A stretch of 64,000 nt of DNA from Zhuqueibacter pondensis (GTDB lineage: Bacteria; Zhuqueibacterota; Zhuqueibacteria; Zhuqueibacterales; Zhuqueibacteraceae), in assembly GCA_034505955.1 (NCBI GenBank), contig JAPDQK010000011.1, positions 57,620 to 121,619 of the forward strand, written 5' to 3'. Below, piece by piece: positions 1-9,607 of the stretch. A model generated the notes under the pieces. The model saw only the letters and a program-made list of their open reading frames with translations. It was not told the DNA's origin and searched no databases. The stretch's first letter is position 1, and the number at the start of each line of letters is the position of its first letter. The position numbers and the translations under genes are program-made.

Positions 1-1
1 T

Positions 2-1474
2 CAGGGATTCTCCAATCCCGGCTGGGGTGGCGTCCCCGGCAATGGCAAGCTGGATTGGAACAAAATAAAGAAATATGAATTCGCGTTTTCTGCGGCGAAA
101 CAGGGAACAATCTCAACAGGTACCATACTCTTTGATAACCTGGAATTGTATGGCAAACGCCAAACCGATTTTACACCACCCGAGCCGCCAAAAGGTGTTG
201 CGGCCGTTCCGGATGCCGCCGGCAATTTCAATCTGGTTATCTGGCAGGATGTGCCTGGAGAAGCCGAGGAGAAATATACGGTCTACGCCAGCAAGAACCC
301 GATTGCCGATGTCAACGCCCCCGGTGTGGAAGTGCTCGCTGAGGGTATAGCGGAGAACACGCAGACCTATGTGCATTATTTGTTTTATCCACTGCAGGAC
401 AAATTGGTGACGTATTATTATGCCGTGACTGCCATGGATAAGGCTGGTAATGTCGGCACCCCGGGTGTTTCATTCCCTGGTGTCACCAACACTGCCAAAG
501 GCATGCCGACCATTTCGCTCAATCCTCCGGCGAACTTTGCCGCCGATGGCAATCTGAGCGAATGGGAAAACAGTGGGATCAAACCGTTCATCTTCAAGAA
601 GTCGGTCAGTCATATTGGCACCGGCACCTTCGATAATGATGATGACCTGACCATCACCATGTATATGGCGATGGACAAGCAATATTTCTATTTTGCGGTC
701 GATGCCATTGACAATGTTTTCTCTTACGATCCTGCGGGCGATTGGTGGCAAGACGACGCCATCGAGATGTTTTTCGGTCTTTATGATGGTCGCCCCGGCC
801 CGCCCCATTTCGCCAGGCAGCGCGGTGCCAAGCCGGATTACGCCCTGCAATTCCGCGCCGACGGCTTGTTCCACCCCGACAACAACAGCCTGAGAATTTA
901 CAGCCCGGATTCCGCGAATTATCACTTCGAAGGTTTAGGGGTCTCGGATTATGTCATCGAAACCAAGATCAGGCTCCGCGACATCACCTTTGGCGATGAC
1001 GCGCCTTTCGTTCCAGTCAACGGCATGAGACTTCCACTCGACTTCTCCATTCACGATTCGGACAGCAAAAACGTGCGCGACGGCATTTTGACCTTGTCAC
1101 CGATCAACAATGACAATTCCTGGCAATCGCCGCGCAACTGGACTTATGTCTGGATCGGTGATCAGGAGTTTCCAACCGCGGTCGAAGACAAACAGCATGA
1201 TGGCGTTTTGCTCTCGTACAGCTTGAGCCAAAATTATCCGAACCCATTCAACCCAACGACCACGATCAACTACGCGATTCGGAAAGCGGGTTTGGTGAAA
1301 ATCGATCTTTATAACACGCTGGGACAAAAGGTTCGGACATTGGTGAATGAAGTGAAGCCCGCAGGGACTTACAGGATTGAGGTTCGCGCTGATGAGCTGA
1401 CTTCAGGACTTTACTTCTATCGCATCACGGCTGGCGATTTTGTCCAGACCCGGAAGATGCTTTTGATGAAGTAG
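2..1474 (+). CDS. C-terminal part of a secreted carbohydrate-binding T9SS protein (5' truncated)
   Basis: The reading frame is open from the left edge, so the N-terminus lies outside the window; 490 residues are visible. Residues ~1-45 end a jelly-roll of the CBM11/CIA30 kind (LDWNKIKKYEF...TGTILFDNLEL). Residues ~50-160 look like a fibronectin III domain. Residues ~170-375 resemble a CBM9/DOMON-like sugar-binding domain (DGNLSEWE...YFYFAVDAIDN...WWQDDAIEMFF). The last ~90 residues are a T9SS type A sorting domain (SLSQNYPNPFNP to SGLYFYRITAG). No catalytic domain is visible; one may sit upstream. It is probably surface-anchored and opens the beta-glucan locus. Domain calls are from motif recognition; the substrate is inferred from neighbours. 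Confidence 0.85.
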   Translation, partial: QGFSNPGWGGVPGNGKLDWNKIKKYEFAFSAAKQGTISTGTILFDNLELYGKRQTDFTPPEPPKGVAAVPDAAGNFNLVIWQDVPGEAEEKYTVYASKNPIADVNAPGVEVLAEGIAENTQTYVHYLFYPLQDKLVTYYYAVTAMDKAGNVGTPGVSFPGVTNTAKGMPTISLNPPANFAADGNLSEWENSGIKPFIFKKSVSHIGTGTFDNDDDLTITMYMAMDKQYFYFAVDAIDNVFSYDPAGDWWQDDAIEMFFGLYDGRPGPPHFARQRGAKPDYALQFRADGLFHPDNNSLRIYSPDSANYHFEGLGVSDYVIETKIRLRDITFGDDAPFVPVNGMRLPLDFSIHDSDSKNVRDGILTLSPINNDNSWQSPRNWTYVWIGDQEFPTAVEDKQHDGVLLSYSLSQNYPNPFNPTTTINYAIRKAGLVKIDLYNTLGQKVRTLVNEVKPAGTYRIEVRADELTSGLYFYRITAGDFVQTRKMLLMK

Positions 1475-1509
1475 CCCAGTCGGCCCGACGGGATGAAATA
1501 ATCAGTGAT

Positions 1510-1548
1510 CAGCAATCAGTGGCCAGTCGAACTGGCCACTGATTGCTG
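1510..1548. repeat. Perfect hairpin, 18-bp stem, 3-nt loop
   Basis: CAGCAATCAGTGGCCAGT pairs with ACTGGCCACTGATTGCTG around the loop CGA. It lies 36 bases after the stop of the first gene and has no U-tract, so it may act as an mRNA-stabilising or attenuating hairpin rather than a classical terminator. A similar CAGTG-rich hairpin follows the next gene. Confidence 0.7.
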
Positions 1549-1781
1549 TAACTGATTACCGGCATCCGGCGTGCAAGCCCTCAGTTATTGACGGGCTTTA
1601 CGCCAGGTCATGCAGAAGGCATCCCCGGCTTGCGGCCGAGACAGGCTTTTTCCAATTGAGCACAGTGCTGCTAAGTAGTATGTCATGCTGAAACCATTCT
1701 GTTCAAAATAAGCACTGTGCTTGATAACAAACAAGCCTGCCCAGCCGCGTAATATACAAGTTAGTGGTGGACTACACTCAA

Positions 1782-1880
1782 TGTCATGCTGGAAGCATTT
1801 TTTTTATTTTAAGCCGGTGCTCGAGTGAAAAAGGCTACGCCCGTAGGGATTCCCTGCAGGCGCAGCCTCCGGAATGACAT
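1782..1880. repeat. TGTCAT-ended interspersed repeat, copy 1
   Basis: It starts TGTCATGCTGGAAGCATTT and ends CCTCCGGAATGACA, giving inverted ends. The interior contains GGCTACGCCCGTAGGGATT. The same layout recurs between other genes of this locus. Confidence 0.65.
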
Positions 1881-1917
1881 CTTCTTCAACCGCAATTAAG
1901 GCATTACGAATTACCAC

Positions 1918-3729
1918 ATGCGGATTGATCGGAAAATTTTCCTGTTCACGGCGCTGCTTTGCCCGGTGATTGTTGTCGCCAAAAATTACAAAGGTGCTGA
2001 GCTGCGCACCAAGGTCGCCTACACTTACGGCCGTTTCGAGGTGCGGTTGAAATCGGCGCAGCGCGAAGGTGTGGTGTCGTCATTTTTTACCTATTATGAT
2101 GGCGATGTTTCATTGAATTGGAATGAAATCGACATCGAGATTTTGGGGAGATACGCCGATGACGTCCAGTTCAATACGATCACGCCGGGTCAAAACAATC
2201 ATGTTCGCCATCAGCCCATTCCGTTCAATCCGCATGTGGATTTTCACACCTACGCTTTTGAATGGACGCCGGAATATGTCGCCTGGTTCATTGATGGTTT
2301 TGAAGCTTATCGCCAAACCGGTGAGCACATTGCGATGCTCAACAAGTCGCAGAAAATCATGATGAATATTTGGAATCCGGCATTTGTGAATTGGGTGGGG
2401 AGCTGGGGTGCCGAGGCGTTACCGGCATTTTCATACTATGACTGGGTCAGTTATGCCTCCTACACCCCGGGCACGGGGAACACTGGCACGAACAATAACT
2501 TCACCCAGCAATGGCGGGATGATTTTGATTCCTGGGATCAGGCGCGCTGGGCTAAAGCGACGCACACTTTCAACGGCAACAACTGCGACTTTGTGCCGGA
2601 GAACGTTGTCTTTCAAAATGGACTGATGACGCTTTGTCTCACGGATACCACCAATTTGGGGTATGTGGACAGAAATCCTCCGGTGGTCAAATGGGCGCGC
2701 GCCTCGGGAAACAACGTTACCGTGATGTTTTCGGAGGAAATAGACAAAATCACGGCGGAAAGACCGTCGAATTACCTCATACCGAATGTCACGATTTCCG
2801 GCGTGCAGCTTCTTCAAGATCAGAAGAGTGTTCTGCTCGAAACTTCGGGCCTCAACGCGACTATAAGCCCCACGCTTGTGGTAATGGGGGTGAGAGATCG
2901 CGCCGCTAATCCGAATGTCATTGCCGTACGGGGCGTGAGCGTTATTCAAGAAGCGCCTCCGACATTTCCCCTGCAAATCAACGTCGGAGGAGCACAACAG
3001 GGCGATTTCTTGGCGGACCAACCGTGGAGCGAGCGAGCTGCATATGGTTTTTTGGATGGCAGCGCCAAACAATGGCCGAGCATTCTCCCCATTGCCAACA
3101 CTGAACAGGATACGATTTACCTGACAGAGCGATGGGGACTGGTATTCTACAAGGTTCGTGTTCCCAATGGCAATTATCGCGTAACCTTGATGATGGTGGA
3201 AAATAACTTTGCCGCCGCCGGCAAAAGAGTCTTCGATATCTTCATTGAAGGCAAATTGGCGGTTGACAATATCGACCTTTTTCATGAAGTCGGTGCAAAT
3301 ACTGCGTATGTAAAAATCATCGATCCTGTTGAAGTAACCGACGAGATTCTCGACCTGCATTTCGCCGCGGTGATAGACCAGCCATTGTTGAATGGCCTCA
3401 TTATTGAAACCTCGACTGCTGCCGGCGTCCGCGAGCTGAACGCTGGCCCGAAGCAATTTTGCTTGGCCCAAAACTTTCCCAATCCTTTTAATGCCGCTAC
3501 CACGATTCGATATGATCTTGCCGCCACGGAGAGACTGCAATTTCAAGTATTCGACCTCCTCGGCAATGTCGTTTACCAGAAAGATCTGGGCATGCAACCG
3601 GCGGGAAAGAATGAATTCCGGTGGGAGGCAGTTGATGCCTTAGGCCAGCCGTTAAGCTCCGGAATTTATTTTTATAAACTAGTCGGCAAGCAGAGATCGC
3701 CGGCCAGAAAGCTGCTATTGTTGAAGTGA
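1918..3729 (+). CDS. Circularly permuted GH16 lichenase (beta-1,3-1,4-glucanase) with malectin and T9SS domains
   Basis: 603 residues with a signal peptide at ~1-21. Residues 23-185 are the catalytic part of a lichenase (GAELRTK...YGRFEVRLK, VSSFFTYY, catalytic E70-I-D72-I-E74, FHTYAFEWTPEYVAWFIDG, KIMMNIWNP). The segment that opens ordinary Bacillus-type lichenases (DDFDSWDQARW...NVVFQNGLMTLCLTD) comes afterwards, at ~195-245, joined by a TPGTGNTGTN linker. This is the circularly permuted order known from the Fibrobacter succinogenes enzyme. Residues ~250-325 are an SwmB/Ig-like domain, ~330-475 a malectin-like domain, and ~515-603 a T9SS sorting domain. It is expected to be secreted and to hydrolyse mixed-linkage beta-glucan. 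The catalytic residues are intact. The start has no clear ribosome binding site. Confidence 0.92.
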   Translation: MRIDRKIFLFTALLCPVIVVAKNYKGAELRTKVAYTYGRFEVRLKSAQREGVVSSFFTYYDGDVSLNWNEIDIEILGRYADDVQFNTITPGQNNHVRHQPIPFNPHVDFHTYAFEWTPEYVAWFIDGFEAYRQTGEHIAMLNKSQKIMMNIWNPAFVNWVGSWGAEALPAFSYYDWVSYASYTPGTGNTGTNNNFTQQWRDDFDSWDQARWAKATHTFNGNNCDFVPENVVFQNGLMTLCLTDTTNLGYVDRNPPVVKWARASGNNVTVMFSEEIDKITAERPSNYLIPNVTISGVQLLQDQKSVLLETSGLNATISPTLVVMGVRDRAANPNVIAVRGVSVIQEAPPTFPLQINVGGAQQGDFLADQPWSERAAYGFLDGSAKQWPSILPIANTEQDTIYLTERWGLVFYKVRVPNGNYRVTLMMVENNFAAAGKRVFDIFIEGKLAVDNIDLFHEVGANTAYVKIIDPVEVTDEILDLHFAAVIDQPLLNGLIIETSTAAGVRELNAGPKQFCLAQNFPNPFNAATTIRYDLAATERLQFQVFDLLGNVVYQKDLGMQPAGKNEFRWEAVDALGQPLSSGIYFYKLVGKQRSPARKLLLLK

Positions 3730-3744
3730 CCGATGGGCAGTGAC

Positions 3745-3797
3745 CAGTGAGCAGTGGTCAGTGATCAGTCAAACTGCTCACTGACCACTGCTCACTG
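3745..3797. repeat. Long CAGTG-type hairpin between lichenase and GH2 genes
   Basis: A 25-base arm (3745-3769) pairs with 3773-3797 around the loop CAA, with one mismatch. The arms are themselves built of CAGTGA/TCACTG units. It fills most of the 96-base gap and has no U-tract. Confidence 0.7.
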
Positions 3798-3825
3798 TTA
3801 ACTGATACTGATGAAGGATGAACTT

Positions 3826-6192
3826 ATGATCAATCGTGAACGGGCTGGATTTCTCTTTAGAATGACGTTGGTGTATTTGTTCCTGTTTTCATCTCAAAGT
3901 TCCGTGGGCCAACAAATCGCCACGCTCGAAGCGACGCTGCGGCTTCGTACCGTGGATGCCATTACTCTTCCTTATCAAAATGGCATTCCCGTTCCTTCCT
4001 TTGAAAAGCAGAAGCGTACCACCATCAGTCTCAGCGGCGAGTGGCGCAAGCAGCGCTTCGCGGCCGATCACGATCTGACGCTGAAAAGACGAGACTCGGC
4101 CGGCTATGCGGAATTGCTGGCCGAGGCCACCGATCGCTTCAAGCCCGAATGTGACGACAGCAACTGGCCCATCCATCAGATTCCAGGTGTCGAGAACACG
4201 ATCAATGTCTACGAGAAGCGACCGGAGTATTATCAAGACGGCGTTTGGTACCGGCGCGCTTTTACGGTCCCCGATTCCCTGCGTGGCAAATTTGTCAAGC
4301 TCATGTTTTATGCGGTCAACTATGTTGCCGACGTGTGGTTGAACGGTAATTATCTCGGTTATCACGAAGGCGGTTATACCTCTTTTGCTTTCGACGTTTC
4401 CAATGCCATCAAATATGACAGTGTGAATGTTTTGGCGGTGCGAGTCGACAATCCGCCGTGGGCCACCCGCATCGACATTGTGCCCTACTCGCGCGTGGAT
4501 TGGTTCAATTACACCGGCATCATTCACGAGGTTTATTTGGAATTTTCCGATCTGCTTTCCGTGATGCGCGCCGACGTCGTGCCCAAGGAAATCGGCGGCA
4601 AAATTCAAACGACCATTGTGCTGTATAATGCCTCATCCGCGGTGCAAAGCGCGGAGGTGCGAGTGGAAATCTATGAAGCCCAAATTGACTCGCAAAACAT
4701 TCGCGTGGAAAGAGCTTCAGATCTGATTGGCGCGCTATCTCCGATTTCCGGACAGACACAAACTTCCGTGACAGTGCCTGCGCGCGAGGCCCAAGTCTGG
4801 AGGACGACTTTGACGGTGCAAAATCCCCGGCTGTGGTCACCGAAACAGCCGAATCTTTATGTCCTGCGCGTCACCGTATCCCAAGCCGGCCATGTGGTTG
4901 ACGAATTCTTTACGCAATTTGGCATTCGCACCATCAAAACCGCCGGCAACAAATTTTTGCTCAATGAAAAGCCCGCCTTCTTCGTCGGCATGGCGCGCCA
5001 CGAAGATCATCCGAATTATGGACGCAGCATTCCCACGGCGACGATCTACGACGACCTGGTGAAAATTAAAAATCTCAATGCCAATTGGCTGCGCACGGCC
5101 CACTACCCGAATCATCCTTTCACTTACATCGCAGCGGATCGATTGGGTTTCGTCGTGATGGAAGAGATTCCGGTGTGGCAGTTCGATCTGCCTTCGGCCT
5201 GGGCGATTCAAAATATAGTACGGCATATTCACGAGCAGATGTTCAAGGAAATGGTGTTCCGTGATTACAATCGCCCGTCGATCGTGCATTGGAGCACCAG
5301 CAATGAGTGCCTGGATGTCACCAACCGGCAAACTTTCATTCAACGCGTCAATCAGGAATTGGATAGCTTGTATCCGGACGGCAGAATGGTGGGCCAATCC
5401 GCGGCGGCGGACCGGCCCGGACCCGACGACCCCTCGCAAGCCGTCTGTGATTATGCCGGCTGGACAATGTATTTCGGTGTTTTCCATGGCAATACCGCCT
5501 ACACTGGCACGAAATATTTTTTGGTTGATGCGAATCTCGCCTATCCGCAAAAGCCAATAGTCAATACCGAATTTGGCTACTGGTCATCGGAAAACGGCTC
5601 GACCGCGCCGATGCAGGTCGAAATCTTCAATGACACCTTTCGCGCTTTGAAACAGCGCGCCGCCATGGACAGTCTGGGCAATTATGATTGTTGCGGTTAC
5701 TTGATGGCGGTGACCTGGTGGTGCGCTTTTGATTGGTATCGCATGACCGAGGGTTTTCAGAGCATGGGGCTTTTGCACATGGATCGCGTCACCGAAAAAC
5801 CGGTTACCCCGGTGCTGAAAGCGGCATATTTGCCGTACTTCAAGACCGGCGGGATCATGACCACCGCGGTGAAAGAAAAAGACACTGCCGCGTTGATGCC
5901 GCAGCGATTTGTGTTGCAACAGAACTACCCGAATCCCTTCGGGAGGGGCTCATTTAATCCCAGCACCAAAATCAATTTCTCGGTGCCGGAGAAAACTCGC
6001 GTCAAGCTCGCGGTGCTGGATGTGTTGGGAAGGGAGATCCAGGTTCTTGTGGATGAGGTGAAAAACCCGGGTCAATATGACGTGACCTTCTCTGCTCTGC
6101 AGCACTTGCAAAATTTGCCAAGCGCCGTTTATTTCTATAAATTGACAACGGATCATTTTACGGATGTGAAAAAAATGATTTTGATGAGGTAG
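3826..6192 (+). CDS. Glycoside hydrolase family 2 enzyme with T9SS sorting domain
   Basis: 788 residues from this start, which has AAGGA seven bases upstream; an in-frame ATG at 3811 lacks one. A signal peptide ends near SSVGQ. The GH2 order is sugar-binding jelly roll (GVWYRRAFTVPD, ADVWLNGNYLGYHEGGYTSFAFDV), immunoglobulin-like domain, then TIM barrel (FFVGMARHEDHPNYGR, WLRTAHYPNHP). The acid/base is E494 (HWSTSNE) and the nucleophile E582 (VNTEFGYW). The C-terminus is a T9SS sorting domain, slightly unusual in having four extra residues (GRGS) inside the NPF-NP motif. GH2 covers beta-galactosidase, beta-glucuronidase, beta-mannosidase and others; the specificity cannot be read from sequence. 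In this context it would trim side chains or oligosaccharides at the surface. Confidence 0.9.
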   Translation: MINRERAGFLFRMTLVYLFLFSSQSSVGQQIATLEATLRLRTVDAITLPYQNGIPVPSFEKQKRTTISLSGEWRKQRFAADHDLTLKRRDSAGYAELLAEATDRFKPECDDSNWPIHQIPGVENTINVYEKRPEYYQDGVWYRRAFTVPDSLRGKFVKLMFYAVNYVADVWLNGNYLGYHEGGYTSFAFDVSNAIKYDSVNVLAVRVDNPPWATRIDIVPYSRVDWFNYTGIIHEVYLEFSDLLSVMRADVVPKEIGGKIQTTIVLYNASSAVQSAEVRVEIYEAQIDSQNIRVERASDLIGALSPISGQTQTSVTVPAREAQVWRTTLTVQNPRLWSPKQPNLYVLRVTVSQAGHVVDEFFTQFGIRTIKTAGNKFLLNEKPAFFVGMARHEDHPNYGRSIPTATIYDDLVKIKNLNANWLRTAHYPNHPFTYIAADRLGFVVMEEIPVWQFDLPSAWAIQNIVRHIHEQMFKEMVFRDYNRPSIVHWSTSNECLDVTNRQTFIQRVNQELDSLYPDGRMVGQSAAADRPGPDDPSQAVCDYAGWTMYFGVFHGNTAYTGTKYFLVDANLAYPQKPIVNTEFGYWSSENGSTAPMQVEIFNDTFRALKQRAAMDSLGNYDCCGYLMAVTWWCAFDWYRMTEGFQSMGLLHMDRVTEKPVTPVLKAAYLPYFKTGGIMTTAVKEKDTAALMPQRFVLQQNYPNPFGRGSFNPSTKINFSVPEKTRVKLAVLDVLGREIQVLVDEVKNPGQYDVTFSALQHLQNLPSAVYFYKLTTDHFTDVKKMILMR

Positions 6193-6671
6193 GTTCGTAG
6201 TTTTGCATTTATACTGGTTTAGGGTTAGTTTTTGCATGCTACCAAACTCGTCTGTCATTCTGGAAGAATCTTTTTCAGCATCAACTAAGACGTTAGAAAT
6301 TCACGCTTTACTTCATGCGTAAAAAGATTCCCTACGGGCGTAGCTTACAGCCGCAGGCCTCCAGAATGACATCGCAGTGAAATTTTCACTCTAAACGAGT
6401 ATAGGTGCCGGATTTCTGACAAAAGTCAACATGACAACGTTGAGCCGTGGCGCTCATCTCATTCTTGTCACCCTGGAAGGCTGCGCCCGTAGGGTCTCTT
6501 TGAGCTAAAATTTTGCTGAAGAAGATTCCCCGGCCTGCGGCGCCGCGGCGGGATTCAAGTGGCGAAATTTTTACGATAGCTGAAGGTTTCACTGCAAAAG
6601 TAGCACTTTGAGGTTTTGTTGTAGCATAACGGCATTACGAATAATTGTTGAGAATCACAAGGGACACTACT
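6193..6671. other. Intergenic region carrying interspersed repeats
   Basis: 479 bases upstream of the TonB receptor. It holds one full TGTCATTC/GAATGACA element (6253-6371) and a decayed partial copy starting near 6466 (TGTCACCCTGGAAGG...CGCCCGTAGGG) without a clear right end. The AAGGGA ribosome binding site of the receptor gene lies at its right end. No ORF with coding character was seen. Confidence 0.55.
6253..6371. repeat. TGTCAT-ended interspersed repeat, copy 2
   Basis: Left end TGTCATTCTGGAAGAATC, right end CCTCCAGAATGACA, with AAAAAGATTCCCTACGGGCG inside. The ends are inverted, so the transcript could fold into a long hairpin. Confidence 0.7.
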
Positions 6672-9368
6672 ATGGCTCCATTCAAAACAAAAACACAGTG
6701 GCTTTTTTCTACAATCATTGTGCTTGTTTGCACAGCCGGTTTGTTGAGTGCCCAGACTACCGGCAAGATCGCGGGAAAAGTCAAAGATCAAAAAACCGGC
6801 GACAGCCTGCCGGGGGCGAACGTCATGCTCGAAGGCACCACCCGCGGCGCGGTTAGCGATCTCAATGGCGATTTCTACATCATTAACGTCCCCCCGGGCA
6901 CGTACACCTTGAGAGTGAACTTGATCGGTTACGAGCCCGTTCGCCTTGCGGACCTGCGCGTCTCGGTTAATCGCACCTCGGATGTCGAGGTAAAATTGAA
7001 GCAGACGGCCGTGGACTTGGCCGAAGAGGTGGTGATTACGGCCGAGAAAGTGGCGATAAAAAAGGATCAGACCAGCTCGGTGCGAAATGTCTCGTCCGAG
7101 CAGATCGAGTCGCTGCCGGTTGAAAGTGTCGGCGCGGTGATCAGCTTGCAGCCGGGCGTGGTGGTCGGACATTTTCGCGGCGGCAGAATGACCGAGGTGG
7201 CCTATTTGGTCGACGGCATGCAAGTCGATGAGTCATTCGGCGGTGAAGGCAAAACCGTTGATCTCGAGCCGGAAGTCATTCAGGAGTTGGAGGTGATTAC
7301 CGGAACGTTCAATGCTGAATACGGCCGCGCCATGAGTGGGGTGGTCAATGCGGTAACCAAGGACGGTGGCAGGGATTTCCATGGATCAGCTTCGGCGGAT
7401 CTGGCGAATTATTACACTCCGCACAAGGACATCTTCATCGGTCTCAAAGACAGTGAGATTGATCGGAATCAGGATTATAAATTTCAGCTCAGTGGTCCGT
7501 TCTTGACCAATCGTCTGACCTTTTTCACCAACGTCCGTTATCAGAATTACAAAAATCATCTCAACGGCATCCGCCGGTTCAATGTCAGTGATCTGAGCAA
7601 CTTTTCAGGCGATGATCCTGCCCTGTGGTTTTCGCAACATACCGGCGACAATGCGTATGTCTCCATGAACGGGTCCAAAAACATTTCTTTTACCGGAAAG
7701 CTGACCTCGAATTTTTTGAAAAACCGACTCAAAATGTCCTTGCTTTATACCTTGAACGACGATGAATGGCACAGCTACAATCATGATTACAAGTTCAATC
7801 CGGCAGGCATGCCTACGGCATATCGCAATACGGACATGTACTCCCTGCAACTGAACCACATGTTCTCCAACAAGGCATTTTACGAGATCAAGCTGTCTTA
7901 CATCGACAATTATAACGGCTACTATGTTTACAAAGACCCGCTCGATCCCCGTTATGTCAACGACATCTTTCTTTACAACGATGGCCCGGGCTTTTATACT
8001 GGCGGACAGGATAAGACCCACAATGAACGAACATTAAAGGATTACAACGCCAAATTCGACTTGTCCTGGCAATTGAACAAGCATCACAGTCTCAAGACCG
8101 GCATGCTCTATACCCATCACGATCTGAACAACGCCGAGATACAGATCCGGAACAAATATGCCGGTACAGACAGCGAGAGTGTGGTATACGTTCCGGTCGT
8201 GCCCCACGACACAACAGTCTATGCCGATATCTATCATGTCAAGCCCAGGGAATTTTCGGCCTACATTCAGGACAAGATGGAATACGATGAAATGGTCATC
8301 AATTTTGGCTTGCGGTATGATTATTTCGATCCCAACACGGTCTACCCATCGGATCGCCGCAATCCCGCCAATCAGCTCGGTCCTCCCGTTCCCCAGTCAA
8401 GCTATCCCAAGGCCAAACCGCAAACTCAGATCAGCCCACGTCTGGGATTATCGTATCAGTTGAGCAATTTGGCGTTGTTGCATTTCAGCTATGGCCACTT
8501 TTTCCAAATGCCGCCGATGTATGCAATATACCAGAATCATTCCTTTCAAATTCCACCCGGGGATTATCAAACCACGATGGGCAATGCGCAAGTCAAAGCT
8601 GAAAAGACCGTGCAATATGAAATCGGATTGTGGCAGCAAATCACCGAGAACATGGGCGTTGAGGTGTCGCTCTTTTATCGGGACATCTATGATCTGTTGA
8701 GCGCTCAGGTTTTCAGCACCTATAATCAGATCGAATACGGTCTTTACTCCAACAAGGATTATGGCAACGCCAAGGGTTTGGAGATCAAATACGATTTTTT
8801 CCGGGGCAGTTTTACGGCCAATCTCAATTACACATTGCAATTCACCCGTGGCAATGCCGACAACCCCACATATACTTTCACTCGCGCCGGAAACAGCCAG
8901 GATCCCATCCCGACTCTGATTCCGATGAGTTGGGATCAACGCCATACCCTGAATGCAACGATTGGTTATAATACCAGAACCTTTGGTGCGACCTTGATCG
9001 GTTATTATAATTCTGGAACCCCGTACACCTGGACACCGTTGTCGGAATATTTGGTTTCCCGGGTCAATCTGTATACGAATAATGCCAAGCAGCCGAGCCG
9101 ATTCAGCGTCGATATGACCGGTTATTATAATCTACGCCTGATGGGAGGGGTGGACCTGAGATTCACACTTTCCATTTATAACCTGCTTGATCGGCTCAAT
9201 GAAGTATACGTCAACCAGCAAACCGGGCGCGCCTACACCGCGATTATTCGGGAAACGGACCTGGCCGGTTATCGCAGTGATTTCAGTACATTTCTCGATC
9301 GCGTGCACAATCCGGGGATGTACTCGGCGCCGCGGTATGTGAAGCTGGGGATGGGGATTTCGTTTTGA
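6672..9368 (+). CDS. TonB-dependent outer-membrane receptor with carboxypeptidase-like N-terminal domain
   Basis: 898 residues from ATG 6672, which has AAGGGA upstream and gives a clean signal peptide (MAPFKTKTQWLF...LLSAQ); an upstream in-frame ATG at 6645 is less likely. Residues ~28-115 are a CarboxypepD_reg-like Ig domain (GKIAGKVKDQKTGDSLPGANV...GTYTLRV). Residues ~120-235 are the TonB plug (QIESLPVESVGAVISLQPGVV, YLVDGMQVDE, TGTFNAEYGRAMSGVVNAV). The rest is a 22-strand-type barrel ending in aromatic F. It is the predicted importer of beta-glucan oligosaccharides for this locus, powered by a TonB system not present here. The next two genes (large T9SS protein, PorV-like barrel) probably work with it. 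Confidence 0.9.
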   Translation: MAPFKTKTQWLFSTIIVLVCTAGLLSAQTTGKIAGKVKDQKTGDSLPGANVMLEGTTRGAVSDLNGDFYIINVPPGTYTLRVNLIGYEPVRLADLRVSVNRTSDVEVKLKQTAVDLAEEVVITAEKVAIKKDQTSSVRNVSSEQIESLPVESVGAVISLQPGVVVGHFRGGRMTEVAYLVDGMQVDESFGGEGKTVDLEPEVIQELEVITGTFNAEYGRAMSGVVNAVTKDGGRDFHGSASADLANYYTPHKDIFIGLKDSEIDRNQDYKFQLSGPFLTNRLTFFTNVRYQNYKNHLNGIRRFNVSDLSNFSGDDPALWFSQHTGDNAYVSMNGSKNISFTGKLTSNFLKNRLKMSLLYTLNDDEWHSYNHDYKFNPAGMPTAYRNTDMYSLQLNHMFSNKAFYEIKLSYIDNYNGYYVYKDPLDPRYVNDIFLYNDGPGFYTGGQDKTHNERTLKDYNAKFDLSWQLNKHHSLKTGMLYTHHDLNNAEIQIRNKYAGTDSESVVYVPVVPHDTTVYADIYHVKPREFSAYIQDKMEYDEMVINFGLRYDYFDPNTVYPSDRRNPANQLGPPVPQSSYPKAKPQTQISPRLGLSYQLSNLALLHFSYGHFFQMPPMYAIYQNHSFQIPPGDYQTTMGNAQVKAEKTVQYEIGLWQQITENMGVEVSLFYRDIYDLLSAQVFSTYNQIEYGLYSNKDYGNAKGLEIKYDFFRGSFTANLNYTLQFTRGNADNPTYTFTRAGNSQDPIPTLIPMSWDQRHTLNATIGYNTRTFGATLIGYYNSGTPYTWTPLSEYLVSRVNLYTNNAKQPSRFSVDMTGYYNLRLMGGVDLRFTLSIYNLLDRLNEVYVNQQTGRAYTAIIRETDLAGYRSDFSTFLDRVHNPGMYSAPRYVKLGMGISF

Positions 9369-9418
9369 GTGAAGCTGTTATGATGAAATTCTCAGTACTA
9401 TTCAACCTGCAGAGAAAA

Positions 9419-9520
9419 TGTCATTCCGTAGGCTACGCCCGTAGGGAATCTTTTTGCAATTCGGAATAATCATACAACAGCAAAAAAGATTCCTACGGAC
9501 GCGGTCTTCCAGAATGACAT
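9419..9520. repeat. TGTCAT-ended interspersed repeat, copy 3
   Basis: Starts TGTCATTCCGTAGGCTACG and ends TCTTCCAGAATGACAT. Both halves carry a CCTACGG or CGTAGGGAATCTTTTT segment, in opposite orientation. It sits between the receptor gene and the large T9SS protein gene. Confidence 0.7.
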
Positions 9521-9607
9521 GAGGAAGAGATCTTAAAATAGAGTTACATTTTTCAACAGTCATCGTGAATCACTTTTACAAATTTCTCATCTTCATGGAT
9601 GCATAAC

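Larger units (their letters stand above)
1475..1917. other. Intergenic region with dyads and an interspersed repeat
   Basis: 443 bases without a supportable gene. It holds an 18-bp-stem hairpin just after the upstream gene, a looser inverted pair (GCACAGTGCT near 1659 and AGCACTGTGC near 1711), and a copy of the TGTCAT-ended interspersed repeat at 1782-1880. No convincing promoter was recognised. Confidence 0.6.

Noticed and set aside
2431..3597. 388-codon antisense frame inside the lichenase gene
   Set aside because: Shadow of a strongly supported multi-domain gene; no family features.
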